From the NCBI RefSeq assembly GCF_037969725.1, contig NZ_CP150203.1:4294001-4358000 (forward strand): a DNA stretch of 64,000 nucleotides, read 5' to 3'. Below the pieces are notes generated by a model. That model was not told the origin of the DNA. It worked only from the letters and a program-made list of their open reading frames with translations, and ran no database searches. This document shows positions 27,472 to 35,919 of the stretch, piece by piece; position 1 is the first letter of the stretch; every line of letters starts with the position of its first letter. The translations under genes were made by a program, and so were the position numbers. Source of the stretch: Paenibacillus sp. FSL W8-0426 (GTDB taxonomy: Bacteria > Bacillota > Bacilli > Paenibacillales > Paenibacillaceae).

Positions 27472-28691
27472 GTAACATGTGTACGGCCACGTATCGTCTG
27501 CATGATGATCGTGCCGATTTTCGCAAAAAAGCGGAATCGATCGCGGTTGGCATGACCGTCGGAAGCTGGACCGAGCTGCCTCAAGCCAAACGCGAGGAAA
27601 TGCAAAAACATCTTGGCGAAGTACTTCAGGTACACGTTCATGAAGCCGAAGGCATGGCGCCTGGCGAGCGTTATGCCGACATCACGATCGGGTACCCCGA
27701 CGTCAATTTCAGCCGGGATATCCCGGCTTTGCTCGTCACAGTCTTTGGCAAAATCTCGATGGATGGACGTATCAAGCTGACGCGTCTCGGGTTCTCCGAC
27801 AACTTCCTGCGGGCATTTCCGGGCCCAAAATTCGGATTAAACGGCGTGCGTGACCTGCTTGGCGTGCATGACCGTCCGCTCTTGATGAGCATTTTCAAAT
27901 CCGTCATCGGACTGAACGCGGATGAACTGCGCGAGCAGTTTCTGCGTCAAGCACTCGGCGGCGTCGATCTGATCAAGGACGACGAAATTTTGTTCGAAAA
28001 TCCGCTCACGCCAATCGAGAAAAGAGTCGAGGTCTGTATGAAGGCTGCCGAGCAGGCGAGCCGGGAAACCGGCAAAAAGCTGCTCTATGCCGCCAATTTG
28101 ACTGGACCGACGTTCAGGCTGAAGCAGCAAGCCGAGCGGGCTATTCATGCCGGCGCAAACGCATTGCTTTTTAACGTTCTCTCTTACGGCTATGACGTGC
28201 TGCATGAGCTGAGCAGCGATCCGGACATTAACGTACCGATCATGGCCCATCCGGCTCTGGCCGGGGCAGTGTATCCTTCGCCGCATTATGGCATTTCTGC
28301 TTCCGTGCTGCTTGGGCAACTGATGCGCCTGGCCGGAGCGGACTTGGTATTATTCCCATCCCCTTATGGCTCCGTAACGATGCCCAAAGAGGAAAACATG
28401 GCCATTACCGAACAGCTGCTCAGCCCGGAATTGCCCGTGCGCGCCAGCATGCCTGTGCCTTCCGCCGGGATCCATCCGGGACTGGTTCCACTCATCCTGA
28501 ACGACTTCGGGACCGACGTCATCGTCAACGCCGGAGGCGGCATCCATGGTCACCCGATGGGCACGGAAGCGGGAGGACGAGCCTTTTTGCAGGCCATCGA
28601 GGCTGCAGGACGTTCCATCCCGTTGACCGAATACGCCGCAGAGCATCCCGAATTGAAGACCGCACTTGATTTGTGGGGTGCAGGCCGATGA
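27468..28691 (+). CDS. mtnW: 2,3-diketo-5-methylthiopentyl-1-phosphate enolase (RuBisCO-like protein)
   Basis: RuBisCO-like enolase of methionine salvage. 407 residues with an N-terminal alpha/beta region and a barrel. The motif GGVDLIKDDE holds the lysine that is carbamylated to bind magnesium, and NAGGGIHGHPMG lies near the C-terminus at the phosphate site. It is translationally coupled on both sides: ATGA overlap with proC before it and with mtnX after it. This is not a carbon-fixing enzyme; the family substitutes several RuBisCO active-site residues. mtnA and mtnK, which supply its substrate together with mtnB, are only partly present here. Confidence 0.95.
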   Translation: MSNMCTATYRLHDDRADFRKKAESIAVGMTVGSWTELPQAKREEMQKHLGEVLQVHVHEAEGMAPGERYADITIGYPDVNFSRDIPALLVTVFGKISMDGRIKLTRLGFSDNFLRAFPGPKFGLNGVRDLLGVHDRPLLMSIFKSVIGLNADELREQFLRQALGGVDLIKDDEILFENPLTPIEKRVEVCMKAAEQASRETGKKLLYAANLTGPTFRLKQQAERAIHAGANALLFNVLSYGYDVLHELSSDPDINVPIMAHPALAGAVYPSPHYGISASVLLGQLMRLAGADLVLFPSPYGSVTMPKEENMAITEQLLSPELPVRASMPVPSAGIHPGLVPLILNDFGTDVIVNAGGGIHGHPMGTEAGGRAFLQAIEAAGRSIPLTEYAAEHPELKTALDLWGAGR

Positions 28692-29365
28692 GAAGCGACA
28701 AAAAAACGGTGATTTTTTGCGATTTTGATGGCACGATCACCCTTTCGGACAATATCGTCGCCATCATGAAACATTTTAACCCCGAAGGCATCGCACCGAT
28801 CATGAAAGATACGGTCGAGCAACGAATTTCGCTGCGTGAGGGCGTAGGTGCCATGTTTGCCCTGCTGCCATCTTCGCAAAAAGACGAAATCGTCGAATTC
28901 GTGCTTGGACAAGCGGGCATTCGTGAAGGGTTCGGCGACTTTCTGGCATACGTGCGCAATGAAGGCATCGAATTTAACGTAACGAGCGGCGGCATGGATT
29001 TTTTCATTGAACCTCTGCTTGCGCCATTTGATATTCCGCAGGATCATGTATACTGCAACGGCGCGGATTTCTCGGGCGATCGCATCCGGATCGAATGGCC
29101 GCATCCCTGTCAGCCTCCATGCGAAAATGGTTGCGGCATGTGCAAAACGACCGTCATTCGCTCCTATGCAGCCGACCAATATAACCGCATTCTGATCGGG
29201 GACAGCCTGACCGACTTCGAAGGCGCCAAAATCGCCGATCTGGTCTACTCCCGCTCCATTTTGACGGACAAGTGCATCGAACTTGGGGTCGATCATGTCC
29301 CGTTCACCACGTTCCACGATATTATGGAAGACATGAAACAGAAGCAAACACAAGGAGTGCTGTAA
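28688..29365 (+). CDS. mtnX: 2-hydroxy-3-keto-5-methylthiopentenyl-1-phosphate phosphatase
   Basis: HAD-family phosphatase acting directly after MtnW to form the acireductone. The catalytic motif FCDFDGTITL is at residues 10-19, motif II is the Ser in VTSGGMDF, and motif III/IV is LIGDSLTDFEGAK. About 225 residues, the normal length for MtnX. A Cys/His-rich loop (CQPPCENGCGMCK) is notable and may bind metal. The start at 28688 (MRSDKK) overlaps the mtnW stop by four bases; the frame is open five codons higher inside mtnW. The third gene of the salvage group follows two bases after its stop. Confidence 0.94.
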   Translation: MRSDKKTVIFCDFDGTITLSDNIVAIMKHFNPEGIAPIMKDTVEQRISLREGVGAMFALLPSSQKDEIVEFVLGQAGIREGFGDFLAYVRNEGIEFNVTSGGMDFFIEPLLAPFDIPQDHVYCNGADFSGDRIRIEWPHPCQPPCENGCGMCKTTVIRSYAADQYNRILIGDSLTDFEGAKIADLVYSRSILTDKCIELGVDHVPFTTFHDIMEDMKQKQTQGVL

Positions 29366-29367
29366 AG

Positions 29368-30021
29368 ATGGGCTTTGAGAAAATAACGACCGAACAGAAA
29401 CGCCGGGTGCTTGAGGAACTCGCGGATATCAAGGCACTGTTCGCCAGCCGCAATTGGTTCCCCGGAACGAGCGGCAACCTTTCGATGCGCGTGGGCGAAT
29501 TCGACCCCGAGCAATTTTACTTCGCGGTAACTGCTTCGGGTAAAGACAAATCCCTGCGCACACCGGAGGATTTCCTGTTCGTAGACAAACACGGCAAAGC
29601 GATTGAAGCGACCGAGCTTAAACCGAGTGCCGAAACGCTCATTCATTGCGAAATTTATCGCCTGACGGGTTGCGGCGCCGTATTTCATGTGCATACCGTG
29701 TTCAACAACCTCATCAGCGAATTTTTCGGGGCGCAGGGCCAAGTGCCGATTCAAGGCATCGAGTTGATCAAAGCATTTAACATCTGGGAAGAAAATGCGG
29801 AAGTACGCGTGCCGATTTTGCCTAACCATGCGCATATTCCATCCATTGCGGAGCTGGTGCCCGGCGTGCTGGATGCCAACGTTCCGGGCATTCTGCTGCG
29901 CAATCACGGCATTTATGCCTGGGGCAAGGACGCCTTTGAAGCCAAACGTCATCTGGAAGCCTTTGAATTTTTGTTCGAGGTATTGTATCGCCAACTGTTG
30001 TTAAAAAATGCTGCGAACTGA
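29368..30021 (+). CDS. mtnB: Methylthioribulose-1-phosphate dehydratase
   Basis: Class II aldolase-fold zinc enzyme that dehydrates methylthioribulose-1-phosphate, the step before MtnW. 217 residues with FPGTSGNLSMR near residue 30, the zinc ligands in FHVHTVFNN and the third His in LLRNHGIYAWG. The start at 29368 follows AAGGAG with ten bases of spacing; the frame is open 32 codons higher but inside mtnX. mtnD (acireductone dioxygenase), which often follows, is absent; a terminator comes next. It is the last gene of the pro-mtn run. Confidence 0.95.
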   Translation: MGFEKITTEQKRRVLEELADIKALFASRNWFPGTSGNLSMRVGEFDPEQFYFAVTASGKDKSLRTPEDFLFVDKHGKAIEATELKPSAETLIHCEIYRLTGCGAVFHVHTVFNNLISEFFGAQGQVPIQGIELIKAFNIWEENAEVRVPILPNHAHIPSIAELVPGVLDANVPGILLRNHGIYAWGKDAFEAKRHLEAFEFLFEVLYRQLLLKNAAN

Positions 30022-30069
30022 AATCATGATTTTTGCTTATCCTTGAACGCTGTACTCTTCTGATCGATG

Positions 30070-30116
30070 AAAAAACACGCCTGCGGCTGGATTTACCCAG
30101 CGCGAGGCGTGTTTTT
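30070..30116. terminator. Bidirectional terminator between mtnB and the convergent membrane gene
   Basis: ACACGCCT-GCGGCTGG pairs with CCCAGC-GC-GAGGCGTGT with small internal mismatches; A-run on one side and T-run on the other serve both strands. Confidence 0.9.
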
Positions 30117-30118
30117 GC

Positions 30119-31369
30119 TTAATACCGATCCTGCCGATCCTTGAACAAGAACAAGGAATCCGAATCATGATCCCCTGCGCTTGATCCACTGGAGGAACGC
30201 TGCTTGCCGAACAAAAGCTTCAGCCCTCCCCCAATCAGAAGCAAAGAGACGATAATCGTGTTAATGTAGGAATTGATCTCATAGGTTACGAAGAAATCGG
30301 GGAACAGTTCATTCAGCTGTGGAATAATTAACCGGATCGTAAGGTAATAGGCTCCCATCAGCACGATTCCAAATCCAATCAGACGCTGGTGCCGCACCCA
30401 ATCCTTCAATATCGGCTGATCATTCAAAGGCTCACGCCCATAACGGCTGGAACACTGAAGTCCGTCGAAGAAGCTGTAGAACCAGATCAGCGGAATCATG
30501 AACAGGAAAACCGAGAGCCTGAGCAGGTCCAGGACATAAATGCTTCCAAGGAACAGGAACATCAGCTGTATGCCTCTTTTTTGCAAGCCAAGGTACAAAT
30601 GCCCTGCGCCGGGAAAAGCCGATAGCAGCGTTGCCAGCACCTTGCTGCGCCGCCCGGAATCCCGTCCCATTTCGAGCTCCTCGAACAATGTGCGGTCCTG
30701 CAGCACCTCTCCGGCCTGTTTGCGGTGCACGTGCTGCACGGCATCGAACATGCAATACACCCAAATAACAGGCAAGACAAGCAGGAACATTAAAATGGAT
30801 TCGTCGATGATCGAGGCGACGAAAACCATCATCGCGAACGATCCGAAAAAGGCGATCAGGAACGATAGACCGCGGTGCAGCAGTCCCAGGTGCAGATGGC
30901 CCAATCCCGGGATAAACGAGAGCAGAATCGTGAAAAAACGCTCTCCCTCGCTGCCTTTGCGATACATAGGCTGTTGTGTGTACGGGGCTTCCGCATGAAG
31001 GTAATCCGCTTCACCCTCATGCTGGTGGTACATTCCGTCAGGATCCATGCCCCCCATGTTTCCCGCATAAGCTCCGGGATATGTGTTCAGATAGGCATGA
31101 TGTCGGGCCGGCGTACGCAACAATACGATCAACATATCCAGCATGTTGATGCCCCAGAAGAACGCGGCCGCGATGCAGCCAGCAAGCATCACTACTCCCC
31201 CGTCATGTGACACGATGGCCAGCATGAAGGAACCGACCAATGTTCCAAAAAAGAGTAGCGGATAGATCGCGGCTTTTACTGGACGCCTCCAATATAAAAA
31301 GCCGAGTCCCGGAATGAAATTAAACAAAAAAGCGAGTAATCTGCTGCGTTCAGGTTGCACAGTCGTCAT
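30119..31369 (-). CDS. Multi-pass membrane protein with three TM2-like repeats
   Basis: A 416-residue membrane protein containing three copies of a TM2-like unit: FNFIPGLGFLYWRRPVKA, SFIPGLGHLHLGLLHRGLS and SAFPGAGHLYLGLQKRGIQ, each followed by two hydrophobic helices. Proline-glycine turns with aromatic residues recur in each. A fourth helix pair lies at the C-terminus. It is the last gene after an ECF sigma factor and a probable anti-sigma factor, so it may be part of the same envelope-signalling unit. No enzymatic motif was recognised. The start at 31369 has a weak site (AAGAAAGG directly before the ATG). Confidence 0.75.
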   Translation of the reverse strand: MTTVQPERSRLLAFLFNFIPGLGFLYWRRPVKAAIYPLLFFGTLVGSFMLAIVSHDGGVVMLAGCIAAAFFWGINMLDMLIVLLRTPARHHAYLNTYPGAYAGNMGGMDPDGMYHQHEGEADYLHAEAPYTQQPMYRKGSEGERFFTILLSFIPGLGHLHLGLLHRGLSFLIAFFGSFAMMVFVASIIDESILMFLLVLPVIWVYCMFDAVQHVHRKQAGEVLQDRTLFEELEMGRDSGRRSKVLATLLSAFPGAGHLYLGLQKRGIQLMFLFLGSIYVLDLLRLSVFLFMIPLIWFYSFFDGLQCSSRYGREPLNDQPILKDWVRHQRLIGFGIVLMGAYYLTIRLIIPQLNELFPDFFVTYEINSYINTIIVSLLLIGGGLKLLFGKQRSSSGSSAGDHDSDSLFLFKDRQDRY

Positions 31370-31397
31370 CCTTTCTTTTCAGGCAATGCGATAATGT

Positions 31398-31844
31398 TTA
31401 TGGTTTGGGCTTGAGGCGATCCAGCCACGACGTGGCCGCCTCCGTCCATTTTTCTGTGAAAGAGCTCCCGTGTTCAGTCTGGAACTTATGGTAAGGGGCC
31501 ATTCTGTCAAAGACTCCGGATGAGAGGAAGATTAGTGTCAGGCATGCAGCAACCGCATAATGAAATACCTTGTGCTCCAGTAAGCGCCGACGACGGTTTG
31601 ATCGGGAAACGCGCTTCTGTTTGGCCGATTCCAACTCCCCAATTCGGTCCATGACGTTCTCGGCAAATTGGGCGGGATCGGCAAGGCTAGGTCGCTGTTG
31701 CTGGCGATCCAGCGCTCCGAGATAGTGTTCCATCGCTTGCGGATCATCCAGCAAAGCCTGCTCCATGCGTTCCATCTGATCAGCCTTCAAACGGTTTTCG
31801 ATATAATCCGACCATTCATGGGCTCCAAATACCTCTTTACTCAC
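31398..31844 (-). CDS. Probable membrane anti-sigma factor
   Basis: A 148-residue protein with a soluble N-terminal half (1-85), one membrane helix at about 92-112 (FHYAVAACLTLIFLSSGVF) and a short outer part. It overlaps the preceding ECF sigma gene by eight bases, the usual arrangement of sigma and anti-sigma pairs. It lacks the zinc-binding HxxxCxxC motif of ZAS anti-sigmas, so it belongs to another class or is a divergent one. The role is inferred from topology and position. Basic residues just before the helix agree with an inside N-terminus. Confidence 0.7.
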   Translation of the reverse strand: MSKEVFGAHEWSDYIENRLKADQMERMEQALLDDPQAMEHYLGALDRQQQRPSLADPAQFAENVMDRIGELESAKQKRVSRSNRRRRLLEHKVFHYAVAACLTLIFLSSGVFDRMAPYHKFQTEHGSSFTEKWTEAATSWLDRLKPKP

Positions 31845-32424
31845 GCCACTCTTCCTCCTTCCAATGATTTCGTATCCACTGCCTCGCCCGGTATAAACGC
31901 GATTCCACCGTCTTTACGGCGACTTGGGCATCGTGGGCAATCTGCTCGTAATTTTTCTCGCTCAGATAGAACGCGGTGATAATGTCCCGATGCTGGGCAG
32001 GCAGTTGATTGATCCGTTCCCTCAGAAATGCTTTGCGCTCTTCACGCACAAGGCGGGAGAGAATGTCTTCTTCGCCCCCCGGCAGACTGGCCAATCGTTC
32101 GTCTCCACCGGCTTCTTCGGGAATTCGCCTGCTCAGCTTGCGTTTGGCATCTATCGCTTTATGGAAGGCGATCCTTGTGATCCAGGTTTTAAACCCTTCG
32201 GATCGGTAGTCGGAGAGAGACTTATAGATCTGAATGAACGCCTCCTGAGCCGCATCCTGGGCATCCTGGTCGTTCCGCAGAACGGAATAGGCCACATGGT
32301 ACACATGCTGGCTGTATTTGTCGACCAAAAGACGAAACAAGGATGTTTCTCCTTGGCGGATTTGTTCGATTAAGCGCGCTTCGTCAATGACTCTCCCCTC
32401 CTTCTCCACATGTATAGACGACAT
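31837..32424 (-). CDS. ECF-type RNA polymerase sigma factor
   Basis: A 195-residue group-4 sigma factor with only regions 2 and 4. Region 2: LVDKYSQHVYHVAYSVLRN then DAQDAAQEAFIQIYKSL (the -10 contact helix). Region 4: AFYLSEKNYEQIAHDAQVAV then KTVESRLYRARQWI (the -35 helix-turn-helix). Start at 32424 with AGGGGTG about ten bases upstream. It heads a three-gene unit with a membrane anti-sigma and a TM2-repeat membrane protein, suggesting envelope-stress signalling. The subgroup and its promoter sequence cannot be told from this window. Confidence 0.93.
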   Translation of the reverse strand: MSSIHVEKEGRVIDEARLIEQIRQGETSLFRLLVDKYSQHVYHVAYSVLRNDQDAQDAAQEAFIQIYKSLSDYRSEGFKTWITRIAFHKAIDAKRKLSRRIPEEAGGDERLASLPGGEEDILSRLVREERKAFLRERINQLPAQHRDIITAFYLSEKNYEQIAHDAQVAVKTVESRLYRARQWIRNHWKEEEWRE

Positions 32425-32526
32425 CTGTCCCGGTCACCCCTGCACATTTTACCAAACCATTTTAAAAAATTGTTCATTTGCCTGAAAAGCTTACGTTCTT
32501 TTTGGCGGGACTCACTCCCTGTGCAA

Positions 32527-32563
32527 CAAAAAAACAGGACCAGACTATGCCCTGGCCCTGTTT
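32527..32563 (-). terminator. Terminator of asnS-dnaD
   Basis: AACAGGGCCAG pairs with CTGGTCCTGTT (one G-U pair) around an 8-base loop, followed by six U on the minus strand; 36 bases past the dnaD stop. Confidence 0.9.
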
Positions 32564-32598
32564 GTGCACGAATCTAACGATTATGAAGGGATCACGGA

Positions 32599-33318
32599 TT
32601 AACGCCCGCCGCTGCGGAAACGCTGGGTATACGCTTTGGCGTCCTGGGCGGTTTTGACCCGATTCCTGCTCCATTCCAGCAAAATGCGATCGATGTACCG
32701 GAAGTGAACCTTCCCTGCAAATACCGCTTCTTTCAACGCCATCAAAATCAGCTCTTCCGGATAGCGGTCCTGGTCCAGCCAGCCCGAGATCGTCTCGCAC
32801 TCCATCGGGGAGAGGGGACGACCGAACTCCTTCTCGAAAATGGAGAACATGTTGCGTTCTTCCTCTTCTATTTGAACACTGTTCGAATTCGGTCGTACGT
32901 TGTCAAAGCTTCGCGCATTTTGGCTTGTTTTGCTCTCTTCCGCCAAACATGCCGCAAGCTTGGCGTACAGGCCGTACAGATCGTAACGCTCATATTGGAT
33001 GTCGCGGTCCTCGTCCTGATATTCCTCAATGCGGATATAACCGTCCTTCATCAATCGCTGCAGCATTCTCGCGATGCCCTCGGGAGGTTGTCCCGTACGT
33101 AGCGCGAGCTCTTCCAGCGTTGGGAATGCATTGAATTCCACTTGACGGAATCCAAGCAATTGGACGAGCAGAAGCACCTCTGCATCCGTTAATCCCAACT
33201 GATGGTAATAGCGAAGCAGCGCGTATGGCAATGGGACAGTCCCCGATGCCATGCCGTACGCCATGCCGCCAACCCAGTCGTTGGCGCCGAATTCCCCCAT
33301 CATGCCACGGTTCAGCAT
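32599..33318 (-). CDS. dnaD: DnaD, primosomal replication initiation protein
   Basis: A 239-residue two-domain protein: an N-terminal winged helix (DDBH1, about 30-115, LTDAEVLLLVQLLGFRQ) and a C-terminal DDBH2 domain (about 155-225) with FGRPLSPMECETISGWL and the final YIDRILLEWSRN. DnaD remodels DNA with DnaA at oriC and loads helicase through DnaB and DnaI during initiation and restart. It overlaps the asnS stop by one base (TAATG), so the two are translationally coupled, as in B. subtilis. The nth gene, normally next, is elsewhere. Confidence 0.95.
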   Translation of the reverse strand: MLNRGMMGEFGANDWVGGMAYGMASGTVPLPYALLRYYHQLGLTDAEVLLLVQLLGFRQVEFNAFPTLEELALRTGQPPEGIARMLQRLMKDGYIRIEEYQDEDRDIQYERYDLYGLYAKLAACLAEESKTSQNARSFDNVRPNSNSVQIEEEERNMFSIFEKEFGRPLSPMECETISGWLDQDRYPEELILMALKEAVFAGKVHFRYIDRILLEWSRNRVKTAQDAKAYTQRFRSGGR

Positions 33319-34613
33319 TAAGGGTACAGACGATACAGCATGCGCGGGAATGGAATCGTCTCACGCACATGATCCAAACCGCAGATCCAAGCTACCGTCC
33401 GCTCCAATCCCAGACCGAAGCCTGAGTGCGGAACCGATCCGTATTTGCGCAAATCCATGTACCATTGATACGCCTCTTCGGACAATTTATGCTCCTCAAA
33501 GCGCTGCTGCATCAGTTCAGGGTCATCGATCCGCTGCGATCCGCCGATGATCTCGCCATAACCTTCCGGCGCAATCATGTCTGCGCAGAGAACAACCTCC
33601 GGACGATTCGGATCCGGTTTCATGTAGAATGCCTTGATTTCGGCCGGATAATGCGTAATGAATACCGGTGTTTCATATTTCTCGGCAATCGCCGTTTCAT
33701 GCGGGGCACCGAAGTCTTCTCCCCAAGGAATATCGAAGCCTTGTCCGTTCAGGAACTCGATCGCTTCATCATACGTAATGCGCGGGAACGGAGCGATTAC
33801 GCGTTCCAGCTTGGATACGTCGCGTCCGATCGTTTCCAGCTCGGTACGGCAGTTTTTCAGCACGGACTGTACCACGTGAGCGATGAAACGTTCTTGCACG
33901 CGCAAGTTTTCTTCATGATCTACAAACGCCATTTCCGGCTCGATCATCCAGAACTCGATCAGATGGCGGCGCGTTTTCGATTTTTCGGCACGGAATGTCG
34001 GCCCGAACGAATACACTTTGCCGAGTGCCATCGCAGCCGCTTCCATGTAAAGCTGACCGCTTTGCGTCAAATAAGCATCCTCGTCGAAATATTTGATGTG
34101 GAACAGGTTCGTCGTTCCTTCCGCGGACGAAGGTGTCAGGATCGGAGGATCAACCAAAGTGAATCCGTTATCATCAAAAAACTGCTGAACAGCGCGCACG
34201 ATTTCGGCGCGGACGATCATGATCGCGCGTTGTTTCGGGGAACGCAGCCACAGATGGCGATGATCCATCAGGAAATCGACCCCGTGCTCCTTCGGCGTGA
34301 TTGGATAGTTTTCGGTCAAATGGATGATCTCGATGCCCGTTACCGTCATCTCATAGCCGGAATTGCTGCGCGGCTCTTCGCGAATAATGCCGGTCACGTA
34401 CAAGGAGCTCTCTTGCGTCAAGCTTTTAGCGTCGTTCCAGAGTTGTTCGCTAACTTCGCTTTTGACAACGACCCCTTGAATATATCCGGTTCCATCGCGC
34501 AGTTGCAAAAACTGGATTTTGCCGCTGGAGCGTTTGTTGTTGATCCAGGCACCGATCGTTACGGTTTCGCCCACATGCTCGTTCACGTTACGAATAACAC
34601 AATTCGTAGTCAT
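33318..34613 (-). CDS. asnS: Asparaginyl-tRNA synthetase
   Basis: Class IIb synthetase that attaches Asn to tRNA-Asn. 431 residues from the chosen ATG (MTTNCVIRN), the same as the Bacillus enzyme: OB-fold anticodon domain at about 10-100 ([20 protein letters not shown]), motif 2 with [21 protein letters not shown] shortened here as [12 protein letters not shown], and motif 3 with [14 protein letters not shown]. An ATG six bases higher (34619) is possible but only four bases from AAGGAG. No T-box was found in front of it. It leads a unit with dnaD. Confidence 0.97.
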   Translation of the reverse strand: MTTNCVIRNVNEHVGETVTIGAWINNKRSSGKIQFLQLRDGTGYIQGVVVKSEVSEQLWNDAKSLTQESSLYVTGIIREEPRSNSGYEMTVTGIEIIHLTENYPITPKEHGVDFLMDHRHLWLRSPKQRAIMIVRAEIVRAVQQFFDDNGFTLVDPPILTPSSAEGTTNLFHIKYFDEDAYLTQSGQLYMEAAAMALGKVYSFGPTFRAEKSKTRRHLIEFWMIEPEMAFVDHEENLRVQERFIAHVVQSVLKNCRTELETIGRDVSKLERVIAPFPRITYDEAIEFLNGQGFDIPWGEDFGAPHETAIAEKYETPVFITHYPAEIKAFYMKPDPNRPEVVLCADMIAPEGYGEIIGGSQRIDDPELMQQRFEEHKLSEEAYQWYMDLRKYGSVPHSGFGLGLERTVAWICGLDHVRETIPFPRMLYRLYP

Positions 34614-34642
34614 GCCCATATCTCTCCTTGATTCCTGAATTT

Positions 34643-34678
34643 GAAAATGCAGCAGGCAGGCGTTTGCCTGCCCCTGCA
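34643..34678 (-). terminator. Weak terminator after ackA
   Basis: GGCAGGC-AAAC-GCCTGCC with a further GCA/TGC pair and a short ATTTT tail on the minus strand. Read-through into asnS is possible. Confidence 0.5.
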
Positions 34679-34713
34679 CTTCCTGATGCTGCTATATCCA
34701 CTTTACAATCCAA

Positions 34714-35919
34714 TTACTTGGAATTCAATACGATTCGATGCGTATCTCTCGCAATCACCAATTCTTCATTGGTCGGAATAACCAAAACTTCCACTTTGGA
34801 GTTTGCAGTCGTGATTCGGCGAGGTTCGCCCGAACGGATGGCATTCAATGCTTCATCCAGCTCAACGCCCAGATATGTCAGCTGCTCACATACTTTCTGA
34901 CGCAGCACCACGGAGTTTTCCCCGACTCCGGCCGTAAAGACGATGACGTCGACGCCATTCATTGCAGCGGCATAAGAACCGATGTATTTGCGCAGACGGT
35001 ACTCGTACATTTCGAAAGCGAGCGTGGAATTGGCATCTCCGTTTTCCATGCCTTCCGTGATTTCGCGCATGTCGCTGCTGATGCCGGAAATGGCAAGCAA
35101 ACCGCTATGTTTGTTCAACATGGAGCTGACTTCGCTTACGCTCAGTTCTTCCTTGTTCATGACGTATGGAACGATCGCCGGATCAAGGTCACCGCTGCGC
35201 GTTCCCATCATCAAGCCTTCCAGCGGTGTCATCCCCATCGATGTATCCACGGAAACCCCGCCTTTAACCGCTGTTACGCTACCGCCGTTACCGATATGGC
35301 AAGTGATGATTTTCAGATCTTCCAGCGGACGGTTCAGGTATTCCGCCGCAGTCTTGCTTACGTAATCATGGGAAGTACCATGGGCACCGTAGCGACGAAC
35401 TTTGTATTTTTTGTAAAGCACGCGCGGAATGGCATACAAATAAGCCTTTTCAGGCATCGTTTGGTGGAACGCCGTATCGAATACCATGACTTGCGGAACG
35501 CCAGGCATGTTCGTTTCAGCCGCGCGAATCCCCATCATGGCAGCCGGGTTGTGCAGCGGCGCCAGATCGAACAAACGGCGAATCTCGGACTTCGCTTCAG
35601 AATCAACCAGCGCGGATGCCTTGAACGCTTCCCCGCCGTGAACGACGCGGTGGCCGACGGCTTCGATCTCTTCGACCGATTTCAGGACGCCGTATTCCGC
35701 ATGGGTAAGCATGTCGATAACTTTGCGGATCGCCGTGGTGTGTTCCAAAATTTCGCTGACTTCCGTTACGTCCTCGAAACCTGTCGGTTTATGGGTCAGA
35801 ATCGAAGAATCCATGCCGATCCGTTCAACGAGTCCTTTGGCCAATACGGATTCATCCGTCATGTCGTACAATTGATATTTAAGCGAGGAACTTCCCGCAT
35901 TGATTACGAGTAATTTCAC
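34714..35919 (-). CDS. ackA: Acetate kinase
   Basis: Makes ATP and acetate from acetyl phosphate. 401 residues, the usual length, with LVINAGSSSLKYQLYD at the start, VVHGGE, TAFHQTMPE, HIGNGGS and DVIVFTAGVGENS. The start is GTG at 35919, overlapping the hbd stop by four bases (GTGA). The pair is therefore translationally coupled: a beta-oxidation or butyrate-type dehydrogenase with an acyl kinase. No phosphotransacetylase or butyrate kinase gene is nearby. Sequence motifs point to acetate rather than butyrate as substrate, but substrate preference cannot be proven from the sequence. Confidence 0.96.
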   Translation of the reverse strand: MKLLVINAGSSSLKYQLYDMTDESVLAKGLVERIGMDSSILTHKPTGFEDVTEVSEILEHTTAIRKVIDMLTHAEYGVLKSVEEIEAVGHRVVHGGEAFKASALVDSEAKSEIRRLFDLAPLHNPAAMMGIRAAETNMPGVPQVMVFDTAFHQTMPEKAYLYAIPRVLYKKYKVRRYGAHGTSHDYVSKTAAEYLNRPLEDLKIITCHIGNGGSVTAVKGGVSVDTSMGMTPLEGLMMGTRSGDLDPAIVPYVMNKEELSVSEVSSMLNKHSGLLAISGISSDMREITEGMENGDANSTLAFEMYEYRLRKYIGSYAAAMNGVDVIVFTAGVGENSVVLRQKVCEQLTYLGVELDEALNAIRSGEPRRITTANSKVEVLVIPTNEELVIARDTHRIVLNSK

